Below, piece by piece: positions 54,160 through 62,554 of a DNA stretch of 64,000 bases. The notes beneath the pieces are model-generated. The model was not told the DNA's origin, did not search any database, and was given only the letters and a program-made list of their open reading frames with translations. The translations under genes were made by a program, and so were the position numbers. This DNA is from Macrothele yani (Eukaryota; Arthropoda; Arachnida; Araneae; Macrothelidae), in assembly GCA_039090855.1 (NCBI GenBank), contig CM077025.1, forward strand, positions 94,344,489-94,408,488. Reading direction: 5' to 3'. Numbering within the stretch: the first letter of the stretch is position 1; every line of letters starts with the position of its first letter.

Positions 54160-54390
54160 TTTAATACTGGTTTATGCCTCCGCACACGTCTACAATCACC
54201 AAGTCATGGCATAGTAATATTCCACGGATTATTGGACTACTTTCAGTGTATTCCATGCATTTACTTCATTCAGAAAGCTTGAAATATTTCCCTGTCCTGG
54301 AGCGGAAATCGAAGCCGCACCTCTCGATTTCGGGTCCATCTAGCTAATCATTAAACTATAGAGGAAAAGGTAACTCCAAGCAACTGAACG
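54160..54390 (-). mobile_element. tRNA-derived SINE (family 2), left inverted copy
   Basis: This is the reverse complement of 55665-55899 over its whole length, with scattered differences. Shared stretches include GGACAGGGAAATATTTCAAG, CAATAATCCGTGGAATATT, CATGACTTGGTG and GGCATAAACCAG. The tRNA-like head lies at 54295-54365 on the minus strand but its acceptor pairing is degraded relative to the right copy. The 5' end abuts the TA at which a Tc1 element is inserted. Confidence 0.82.
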
Positions 54391-54392
54391 TA

Positions 54393-55602
54393 CACCGAAG
54401 AGTAATTGAATAGAGACAGCTGGCGTTATGCAAATGTGGCGCTGTGGGCGGCCCTGTAAACGGAAACGACATGACGTATGCAACGATCCAACAATATAAG
54501 GAGTGATGTGACGGGAATCAGTTAGAGTCGGACGCAGTATGGGTAAGACGAAGGATCAAAGCGCATTTGATCGTGGGTAAATTATCGGGGCCCGACGAAT
54601 GTGTCACTTCATCTCGGAAGTCGTTCAGGCACTGGGACTTTCACAAGACACTGTGTCACGGGTGCACCGTGAGTACATCGAATCCAATAAAACCATCCCT
54701 GCAAGGACCAACTGCCGTGGACAACAGAGTGTGGATGAGAGGTGCTATCGTCAGCTAGCTCGCATTGCAACAGCTGATAGACGGGCCACAATGCAAGAAA
54801 TCACTCTGCAATTTAACACTGGTGCACAGAAACGTGTAAGAAGCCATACCATTCAGAACCACCTCCTTGCCAGGGGTACAGAAGCCATCGTCCCACGAGG
54901 GTACCGCTGCTGACATCACATCACAGGGTGCAAAGAATAGCATGGGCGCTGGAACATCGCCACTGGACCCTAGACATGTGGAAAAATGTTGCCTGGACTG
55001 GACGAGTCGAGATTCACGTTGGTACATGCGGATGGCAGGATACGAGTAGGGAGCAAACCACATGAAGCGATGGATCCTTCTTGCCAGCAGGGTACTTTTC
55101 AAGCTGGTGTGGTTGGCATTCTCTTCTGGTGACTGTTTATGTGGACTGAAATAGGACGTGTGACATCGTCCCTCACAGGTAAACGTTTTTCGGATATCCG
55201 AGACAACCATTTGCTCCCGTTTGTGCGTCTTCAACATCCCACTGGGGACCTCATCCTGCAACAAGAAAATGCACCGTGCCATCGCTCTAGAATTGTATCC
55301 GAATGGTTGGATGAACACTCCACCGACGTGACCTCGCTTCCTCGGCCAGCTAGGTCACCTGACCTCAATCCCATCGAGCACATCTGGGATGCCATCGAAA
55401 GAGATGTTCGATACTCTGACCCCATTCCATCAAATATTCGTGAACTGTGGGAGCTTGTTCAGAGGTCGTGGATCCGTATGGCTTCCCAACGCTTCCGGTG
55501 TCTTATCGAGTCCATGCCGAGACGAATCGCCGACGTCATCAAGACGAAAGGTGGTGCTACACGTTACTAGACAGGTATCTCTAATTTAATTGCTCTTCAG
55601 TG
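54393..55602 (+). mobile_element. Tc1-type transposon with both termini, 1210 bp
   Basis: The left end CACCGAAGAGTAATTGAA and the reverse complement of the right end, CACTGAAGAGCAATTAAA, agree at 15 of 18 positions and are flanked by TA on both sides (54391-54392 and 55603-55604), the target duplication expected of this superfamily. It contains one transposase pseudogene on the plus strand. The length is at the low end for intact Tc1 elements. It sits between two oppositely oriented SINEs. Confidence 0.92.
54539..55570 (+). pseudogene. Tc1-type transposase, broken
   Basis: The frame starts MGKTKDQSAFDRG, meets a TAA at 54578-54580, and continues IIGARRMCHFISEVVQALG, the first helix-turn-helix. 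RRATMQEITLQFN and HTIQNHLL follow (second helix-turn-helix). The frame changes between about 54870 and 54900, and an extra G near 54999 splits the WTDESRF motif that carries the first catalytic Asp. A TGA lies at 55130-55132. The C-terminal 143 residues are open and hold QQENAPCHRSRI, where the second catalytic Asp is replaced by Glu, then SPDLNPIEHIWD with the third acidic residue, ending KGGATRY. So there are at least two stops, two frameshifts and one catalytic change; it cannot make an active enzyme. Confidence 0.93.
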
Positions 55603-55664
55603 TATATATCTGATTACTACTAGCCAATTCGACTAGCGCAGATCTGATGGTAATCAGATATATA
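55603..55664. repeat. Perfect 15-bp inverted repeat (hairpin)
   Basis: TATATATCTGATTAC at 55603-55617 is the exact reverse complement of GTAATCAGATATATA at 55650-55664, with a 32-base loop. It lies exactly between the Tc1 terminus and the right-hand SINE. It may be the remains of a short inverted-repeat element or a palindrome at the SINE junction. Confidence 0.85.
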
Positions 55665-55899
55665 AGTTCAGTTGCTTGGAGTTTCCTTTTCCTGGATAGT
55701 GTAATGATTAGCATGATGGACCGGAAATCGGGAGGTGCGGGTTCGATTTCCGCTCCAGGACAGGGAAATATTTCAAGTTTTCTGAATAAAATGAATACAT
55801 GGAGTACACTGAAAATAGGCCAATAATCCGTGGAATATTCCTCCAGCCATGACTTGGTGCTTGTGGATGTGTTTTCGAAGGCATAAACCAGCATTAAAC
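55665..55899 (+). mobile_element. tRNA-derived SINE (family 2), right copy
   Basis: The tRNA-like head at 55690-55760 (71 nt) has a perfect 7-bp acceptor pairing (TCCTGGA with TCCAGGA), a D arm read as GTGT with GCAT, and a T arm GCGGG, loop TTCGATT, TCCGC. The A box TAGTGTAATGA and B box GGTTCGATTTC are each one base from the pol III consensus. The anticodon stem does not pair, so it is not a working tRNA gene. The body continues CAGGGAAATATTTCAAG and so on to about 55899. It mirrors the left copy at 54160-54390. The head resembles an Asp- or Glu-type tRNA, but its origin is uncertain. Confidence 0.82.
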
Positions 55900-56939
55900 A
55901 CAGTACCGTGTATAAATGAAGCATTATTTCTTAGGTGAAATTCGGTTCTCAAATATATGATTTACTGTCATTTAAAGGCATTTAAAACGATCTGTAGTTA
56001 TCTTGTACCATTCTAACGAGAGAAAAGAGATGTAACAAATATGCCTTATTTTAAGACATTATGCTTTTTTTCTGAGTGAGAGGAGATGATGACTTCAGTG
56101 AAAACAGGTAGGGATATAGCTGGTCATCCGACCATAATTTAGGACCATAGTTCTTAGGAAGAGACCTCGCTCGGTCTCTTCCTAGGAAGTAGGACGCCAT
56201 GGGTCAAACACACAAATTATGATTTACCCACTATTCAAACTCAGCCCTGGTATGTAGATTTTATTAGCAGCCCATATCTATGATCATGCTTGGAATATTT
56301 CAAAGCTTTAGATGCAAACTGCCCTTCTGGTAGCACATGGAAAGCTCAGCCAGCATAACTATCGACCAGCGGCATTAGTAAAATGCTTGAATAGAATTTG
56401 ATTGCACATGATGAAAGGTAAGATTCTACGCTCCTAGAAGTACGAATCAGTTTGGTGTTATGCAAAATAAACTTCAGAGAAACGTTTCATCTAGAACAAA
56501 CATGATGTTTGAGATATGCTTGTTCACGGTGCTATCCATTAAAGGAGAACATACATTTCTGTTTATTTTACGTATTAAAAGATGTTTGATTCATTGGATA
56601 AAACTTTGCGATGTAGGAAACCAAATAACAGCAAGGTTCACGTTATATTTACGGCAGCCTGCGTGCGGGTTTCCGTATGTTTTCGATGATGAAATGTACA
56701 CGTATTATCAATATCGAAACAACGGAGAACTATCACAAACACGGAAGAAGTTGTTTTCAATTTACTGTATTCAGTCTTGTCAGCACTTTGGTCTCCATTT
56801 TTAAAAGGCATCAAAACTTTATTAAGTATTTCTTGTAAACTATAGGTTTTCAACAAATCCACTTTTTAAATGTTTTTTGGGGTCCAAATTTACTAACTTC
56901 AAATTTTAATACTCTTCTAAAGTCTCATTTAATGATTAA
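55900..56939. other. AT-rich sequence without a supported gene; one hairpin
   Basis: A 114-aa frame at 56460-56804 has no recognisable feature. The only structured signal is a hairpin at 56155-56184. The end of this stretch borders a probable LINE remnant. Confidence 0.55.
56155..56184. repeat. Perfect 12-bp stem hairpin
   Basis: TAGGAAGAGACC at 56155-56166 pairs exactly with GGTCTCTTCCTA at 56173-56184 around the 6-base loop TCGCTC. There is no T run after it and no gene next to it. It could be a folded transposon end or chance. Confidence 0.85.
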
Positions 56940-57500
56940 TTTTATGTGTTCTGTAGTAAGATGCTTTTAATTTTATTATAAGACAAATTTTCACCATTTT
57001 CACGATTATAAGACATTAAATTTCTATTTTTCCATAAAATATATTTAGTGATTGCAATTAAATAGCGTTTAACGTTATTTTTTAATTTACTGAAATTTAA
57101 TGGTAAATGAAACAAATATTTGTCTTTAGTAAAAAAATTCTGTTAAATTTAAATAGTTTCGTAACAATTTCAAAATGTTTTCTGCAAAGTTACATATAAC
57201 AAAAATATATTCTGTTTATTTCTATTTTACCACAAAATTTACAGTACGCGTCGATTGTTAAGTTTATTTTAAATAACCACTTATGGTTTGGAATTATACC
57301 GTGGAAACTTTTAAAATTTAAATCTATTATACATGTGCTTAGTCTTACTTTTTGCTGTTCATTCCATATTGATTTTATTTAGCTTTTATTTAATAACACT
57401 TCCAATTTAATTGGGTTTCTGTGGTTTAGTATCATATAGATATTCCTTAATTTATCGTCATGAGAAATATTTTTTCAAGCGAAATTTCTTCTATTTTCCC
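56940..57500 (-). pseudogene. Probable LINE ORF2 3' end remnant
   Basis: On the minus strand a frame near 57360-57200 reads KSFHGIIPNHKWLFKINLTI followed by CKFCGKIEI. This resembles the region after the reverse transcriptase in many non-LTR retrotransposons: a HxIIPxNxxLFKI-type stretch, then a CxxC pair and later His and Cys. Downstream, with stops, there are further I/K/N-rich segments such as LNIFYGKIEI. The tract is very AT-rich and interrupted by many stops. Upstream weak matches may extend to about 57750. The assignment rests on motif style only; an unrelated AT-rich sequence is possible. Confidence 0.45.
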
Positions 57501-57538
57501 TCATAATTCCTTCAAATCAGTGTATTCACTTTCGGTAT

Positions 57539-57622
57539 AAAAGAGAAAAGGCTGTGTGTGGGTTTCAAGCCCGTGAAATACTAAAGAGAAAAGGCTGTGT
57601 GGGTTTCAAGCCCGAGAAACTC
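57539..57622. repeat. Tandem duplication of about 43 bp
   Basis: AAAGAGAAAAGGCTGTGTG and GGGTTTCAAGCCCG occur twice back to back, at about 57539 and 57582, differing by a TG insertion and a few bases. No further copies were seen. Confidence 0.85.
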
Positions 57623-58175
57623 TAGAATTTTGAAGGCTGGATGTTTCTTGTTATGAAAAAATTTCCTTAACATAAGAAATCTTGGAATTTTACCTGTGAG
57701 CTGTAGTCTTTTAATTCCAAGATCTCCAAAATCTTAATTATTGTAAATAATTTCTCTCTAAATTTTGCCGCACTTGCCCTCCGAAAGAAATATCAAAGGT
57801 AATATTTCTGCTGTTTTAATCAACGCAAGGGGTAAAAGTGCAGTTCTTAAAGTGATGATCAGATTTTGAGAAATGTGAAGCATTTATTATCTTAGCTTTT
57901 GAAAAACATAAAGGTTTTCGTTTGTTTTCAAATCTATCATTATATTTTTCCATGTCAGTTAGACAATTATTCTGTGGACTATCCACTGGCAGTCAGTCAC
58001 GATAATTTATACAAGTACAGACACGGCGGATCTTGGAGCTCGGAATTGGTTAGGGATCTCGCTCATATTGCTGTTTTTTCCGCATGTGAATGTGTTGCAT
58101 TACAACATTCTGTTGAATCTTCCACTATGCTGCAAGCTGTAGGAGTATTAGACCTTCGCTTTTCTCCGCGACTAA
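57623..58175. other. No supported gene
   Basis: A 94-aa frame at 57899-58183 has no recognisable family feature. Nothing else stands out. Confidence 0.5.
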
Positions 58176-59065
58176 TTCTGTAACTCCAAAGATTTCTTTA
58201 TAAATCAATTTATACTGCAGTTGCAAAAAGTTAGAAACACAGAATAGCAATCGGACAAACCATCTGCACTTCCCTACGCAAAAATGACGTTAAGATGTCT
58301 TCATAAACATTTTCTCCGAGACAAAATCGGTGACTCCATAGATTTCTCTATAAATCCAAAAATGACGTTCAGATGTCTTCATAAATATTTTCTCCTAGAC
58401 AAAATCGGTGACTCCAAAGATTTCTCCATAAATCCAAAAATGACGTTCAGATGTCTTCATAAACATTTTCTCCGAGACAAAATCGGTGACTCCAAAGATT
58501 TCTCCATAAATCCAAAAATGACGTTAAGATGTCTTCATAAACATTTTCTCCGAGACAAAATCGGTGACTCCAAAGATTTCTCCATAAATCCAAAAGTGAC
58601 GTTAAGATGTCTTCATAAACATTTTCTCCGAGACAAAATCGGTGACTCCAAAGATTTCTCCATAAATCCAAAAATGACGTTAAGATGTCTTCGTAAACAT
58701 TTTCTTCGAGACAAAATCGGTGACTCCAAAGATTTCTCCATAAATCCAAAAATGACGTTAAGATGTCTTCATAAACATTTTCTCCGAGACAAAATCGGTG
58801 ACTCCAAAGATTTCTCCATAAATCCAAAAATGACGTTAAGATGTCTTCATAAACATTTTCTCCGAGAGAAAATCGGTGACTCCATAGATTTCTCTATAAA
58901 TCCAAAAATGACGTTCAGATGTCTTCATAAACATTTTCTCCTAGACAAAATCGGTGACTCCAAAGATTTCTCCATAAATCCATTTACAATGAAGTTGCAA
59001 AATGTTAGCAACATCCAATATTCCTCAAACGGACCATCTGGGCTTGGTACGCAACTATCACAAAG
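58176..59065 (+). repeat. Dispersed repeat of about 150 bp holding the 78-bp array
   Basis: Before the array (58176-58283) and after it (58980-59060) lies the same second half: ACTGCAGTTGCAAAA or AATGAAGTTGCAAAA, then GTTAG, CAATA, GACCATCTG or AACCATCTGC, and a TACGCAA end. So an original unit had a core of about 70 bp followed by a tail of about 80 bp, and only the core was multiplied. Confidence 0.75.
58284..58985 (+). repeat. 78-bp minisatellite, nine copies, in frame
   Basis: The unit begins ATGACGTTAAGATGTC and ends CCATAAATCCAAAA; period is 78 bp, so it keeps one frame for a 271-aa ORF (58284-59099) made of a 26-residue repeat with RCLHKHFLRDKIGDS at its core. The minus strand is also open for 126 residues. 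Copies differ mainly by single bases (AAG to TAG, CGAG to CTAG). The first and last copies share variants (SIDFSINPK or LLDKIGDS), so the edges resemble each other. Unit boundaries fall within a larger dispersed repeat, which argues for amplified non-coding DNA rather than a gene. Confidence 0.93.
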
Positions 59066-59349
59066 GAGAAGATACAGAGGTTCAACTCTCGCTTTCTGAA
59101 CAGCGCCCCAGTGGTCGAACATGAAACTGCGATAGAATCTGTCACGTGATATGGTACCAGTGACTTTATAGGTAGCACCGCGGAGAGAGTTGTAAACTCT
59201 TGAAAAATATTTAAAAAAACGGTAGGCTCCTGCAGTTACTGTTTCGACGCTTTAGTTCCATGTCCGTCCCCTGACGCGCTGTTTTATTGAGATCGTTGGG
59301 GCCATATTGGTACCATGGGCCTCTACGGAAGAATTACCTCTACTCTGTG

Positions 59350-59530
59350 GCAACTATGGCGTTAAAATGTCTTCACAAGAATTTTCTCCCAGAATAAACA
59401 GGTAAATGCAAAGCATTTTCCATAAATCAATTTGCACTGAAGTAGCAAAATGTTAGAAATACCCAATAGCAATCAGGCAAACCATCTGCACTTACGCACG
59501 CAACTACAACGTTGTCTTCATAAACAGCTC
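59350..59530 (+). repeat. Separate diverged copy of the 150-bp repeat
   Basis: This copy has the core (GCGTTAAAATGTCTTCACAA to CCATAAATC, 59359-59428), the tail (AATTTGCACTGAAGTAGC to CTTACGCACGCAACTAC, 59429-59506) and the start of another core (ACGTTGTCTTCATAAACA). It shows the undivided arrangement without internal amplification. The intervening 59100-59349 holds nothing that I can identify. Confidence 0.7.
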
Positions 59531-59624
59531 ACTACAAATGATTCGCAAGCGTACGAAGCGAAGATAGCTGCTTGAAGAAGACTGGGATTTAAGCGACTTT
59601 GAAAGAGGCATGACAGTAGGGACT

Positions 59625-60400
59625 AGACGGGCAGGATCAAGCATCTCAGTAACGGCATACCTTATCAAGGCGGGTAGTTGCAAGCATCTCAGAAACCGCA
59701 AACCTTCGGAATTCAGGCAGGTGTAAGCATCTCAGTAACGGCATACCTTATCAAGGCGGGTAGTTACAAGCAACTCAGAAACGGCAGACCTTCTGAAGTC
59801 GGGCAGGTGCAAGCATTTCAGAAACGGCAAACCTTCTCAAGAAGGCAGGTGCAAGCATCTCATAAATGGCTAACCTTCTGAAGGCGGGCAGGTGCAAACA
59901 ACTCAGAAACGGCAAACCTAATCAAGGCAGGTGCAAACATCTCAGAAAAGGCAAGCCTTCTTAAGGCGGGCAGGATCAAACATCTCATAAATCGCAAAAC
60001 TTCTCAAAGCGGGGAGGTGCAAGAATCTCAGAAACAACAAACCTTTTCAAGGCAGGCAGGTGTAAGCATCTCAGAAACGGCAAAGCTTCTCAATGGGGCA
60101 GGTACAAGCATCCCAGAAACGGCAAACCTTCTCAAAGCGGACAGCCACAAGCATCTGAGAAATGGCAAACCTTCTCAAGGCGTTTAGGTACATCCATCTC
60201 ATAAACGGCAAACCTTCTCAAGGAGGGTAGGCGCAAGCATCTCAGAAACGACAAACCTTCTCGAGTCAGGCAGGTACAGTCATCTCAGAAACGGCAAACC
60301 TTCTCAATACGGGCATGAACAAACATATCAGAAACGGCAATCTTTCTCAAGGCGGGCAGGGGGTAGCGCCTCAGAAACGGCAAAACGTTTCGCCTAATCA
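59625..60400 (+). repeat. 43-bp minisatellite, about 18 copies
   Basis: Unit landmarks are GCATCTCAGAAACGGCAAAC, CTTCTCAAGG and CGGGCAGGT. Starts at 59641, 59684, 59727, 59770, 59813 and 59855 give a 43-bp period with occasional one-base changes. The first unit is continuous with transposase coding sequence (RRAGSSISVTAYL), so the array grew from that gene fragment. Frames rotate because 43 is not a multiple of three. Copies are more diverged than those of the 25-bp array, suggesting greater age. Confidence 0.9.
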
Positions 60401-61264
60401 AGAACAGCTCTATGAAGAGTGTTCAGTGAGTGATGCACAAACACCAAAACAGGAAAGCAGTGCTTTCTGTAGGCAAAACAAACGGTTGATATTCGAGGGT
60501 AACGACGAATTGCGGAGGTTGTACGAGGTAACAGACGAGCTCTGTTTCATCGAATAATCGCAAAGTACAATAGCGGTATGGAGAGGAGAGTGGTAGCATA
60601 GACAGCTAGCTGCATATTGTACAGAATTGGCTATGACACCTGCCATCTCCTTTGTATACCACTTGCAGCAAATAAAATCCGACAAATTGGTCTTCAGTGG
60701 CCATGGGCGCACCGAAACTGGGCACTTGAGAACAAGGAAAAGGTCAATGGTCTTTTGAATCACGTTTTGAGTTAATACACCCAACTGGACGGGCGAGAAT
60801 GTGGCAGCTGCATAGTTTTAATTGCACAAAGTGGTGGGGGCGGTTTAATGTTCTGAGGTCTATTTTCGTGATCAGCAATGGGTTTCTTAATACCACTGAA
60901 ACAGCATTTATATGCCTAGAGGTATTTTACGATCGCTGAGGACCGTGCATACCTGTATATGTGTATTGTTTTTCAGGATGGAAAGAACTACTTAAAGAAG
61001 GATAATGCTGTATGACACAAGACTCGGATCATTGCACAGTGGTTCCATTAGCACAGCACTGAGCTTAAAGTGCTAAAATGTCTCCAGAATTTAACCCAAT
61101 TGAAACCTGTGTGAGAAATTGAGAGAGTCATACGCAGCAGAGATTCTCTTCAATGGAACATTCTGCATTTGACGGATGCAATCACATCCGCTGAGCTGAA
61201 CATACCTGCGGAACGATATCAGCACTACGTACAATCCACGCAACATCGAATCGAGGCTCTTTTT

Positions 61265-61490
61265 GTTTGTTTGTTTTGTTTGATTGGAATTTTAACGACC
61301 ACCGTGAGCAACTGAATGGGCTATAAGCAGTCGCCCGTCCCTAATTTAGGGTCACTGGTTCCAGGGAAGGGAAATAGCCAGTGCCGTAAGACAAACACAA
61401 CATCCATGCCTCACCGGGATTCGTACCCAGACCCCTCATGGAAGAATGATCAGAGGCCATCGCCTTAGACCACTGCGCCACCGGGGCGGC
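61265..61490 (-). mobile_element. Clean tRNA-derived SINE (family 1) with target duplications
   Basis: The 12-bp direct repeat CGAGGCTCTTTT is found at 61253-61264 and 61491-61502. Read on the minus strand, the head starts GCCGCCCCGG and holds an A box TGGCGCAGTGG (61470-61480) and a B box GGTACGAATCC (61417-61427), one base from the pol III consensus. A body of about 130 bp and a CAAA-type tail follow. The duplications and tail fit LINE-driven target-primed insertion. It interrupts the C-terminal coding part of a Tc1 relic, so it is younger than that element. The tRNA parent looks like a long-variable-arm type (Leu or Ser), with low certainty. Confidence 0.93.
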
Positions 61491-61560
61491 CGAGGCTCTT
61501 TTGAAGGGCATGGGAAGACTAAGAAGTTATTATGTAGGTGTTCCTAATAACATGCTAATT

Positions 61561-62552
61561 TGGTGCAACTCGGTTAGTGTACTGTTACCTAGGGATCATA
61601 GGTTTTAATAACTGTAAACTTTAATACAGTTTATATGTCGGTCAGGGTGTGCACAGGAAGTAAGGATTTATCATAAAAGTGTGAAAGTTGGGGTCACGCG
61701 GAAGGGTCAGGGAGAGAAGGTCATAAAAATATTTAGCGCACTTTCTGCGAGGAGGGACAAATAAGCAAAGGCAGTTTGTATATGTCGTTTGAAGACAGAG
61801 GGAGGACCTAAAATCTCAATGCCAGGGGAGATCTTCTTCGGCCATTGCGAAAAACGAGAGAAAATAAAGATTTAGAATTTAGAATGTCCGATGACGAAAA
61901 GTGAGACCGTACAAAAGAAAGGCCTGATAAGGTAATAAGCAGGAGCGGATTCGCTAGTTAATAATACAGTGAAACCTCCATTACCGGACACCTTCGAACA
62001 AAGGTAACCCCGGAGAAACGGCAAGTTTTTATTGGTACAGAATATCTGCTGTAGGATTAACATTGACGATGAACGCCAAACATCGAAACCTCTCAAGAGT
62101 GGTCCACGTACCATACAGTCAGTCCAGAAAAAGAGCTAACGAACACCTTGTCTTTTAGGATTTTATGCATTTCCTTCGGCACTTCAGCGAAAGGGATAAA
62201 ATAAAAATAAAGAATCCTACTAAGAATTAAGAATTCTACTGTGCCTCGACCTCAGTGGATTGGATTACGGCGAGTACAGTAGTGTGTCTAAGTGAAAAGA
62301 AAGTAGTAAAGGTTTAGTTCTACGTGCAGCGAACTCTAGCTCCTGTGTATCTTTCATTCGCAACCTGTGGGTTGCTGGTGCATGAAATGTTTTCCGTTGG
62401 CGGCGGTATATTTTGGTTTGGTACCTGTGGGTTCTGTTCCTATTTTCTGACGCGCGGTAAGATAACTGCGCAGTTCCACTCCACTTTACTGCCTAGCAAT
62501 TTCTTTTTTCCCCTTTCGCTTAACATACCCTAGACTTAACCGACTAGCTTAA
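61561..62552. other. No supported gene; possible pogo-type terminus
   Basis: At 61977 the sequence CAGTGAAACCTCCATTACCG follows a TA, which resembles termini of pogo/Tigger-type elements. No matching opposite end was seen in the window. The short frames (80 aa at 61872-62114 minus, 69 aa at 62324-62533 plus) show no recognisable features. Confidence 0.4.
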
Positions 62553-62554
62553 TA

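Larger units (their letters stand above)
59520..61560 (+). pseudogene. Tc1-type transposase relic, expanded and interrupted
   Basis: A frame near 59583 reads DLSDFERGMTVGTRRAGSSI followed by SVTAYL, the N-terminal helix-turn-helix start of a Tc1 transposase. It then dissolves into a 43-bp array up to about 60400. Later pieces are GGGGGLMF (near 60830), KDNAV then HKTRIIAQWFH (near 61000, keeping the second Asp), HSTELKVLKC, and in another frame SPEFNPIET (near 61085, with the Glu). The C-terminal end RIEALLKGMG is split by a SINE at 61265-61490. Many stops are present. I could not define the termini; the right one probably lies near 61540. Confidence 0.75.

Noticed and set aside
53826..54185. 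119-aa minus-strand frame as a gene
   Set aside because: Its start lies within the SINE body and the rest shows no domain.
55690..55760. Functional tRNA gene
   Set aside because: The acceptor and T arms pair, but the anticodon stem does not and the sequence continues into a SINE body with an inverted copy nearby.
56460..56804. 114-aa frame as a gene
   Set aside because: No motif, no homologous family that I recognise, and AT-rich non-coding surroundings.
58284..59099. 271-aa protein with a 26-residue repeat
   Set aside because: The opposite strand is open as well, and the repeat unit and flanks belong to a dispersed non-coding repeat. It is kept as a repeat feature, though a transcript would reopen the question.
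61977..62020. Complete pogo/Tigger element
   Set aside because: Only one terminus-like stretch was found, with no partner end and no transposase, so it is mentioned only as a possibility.
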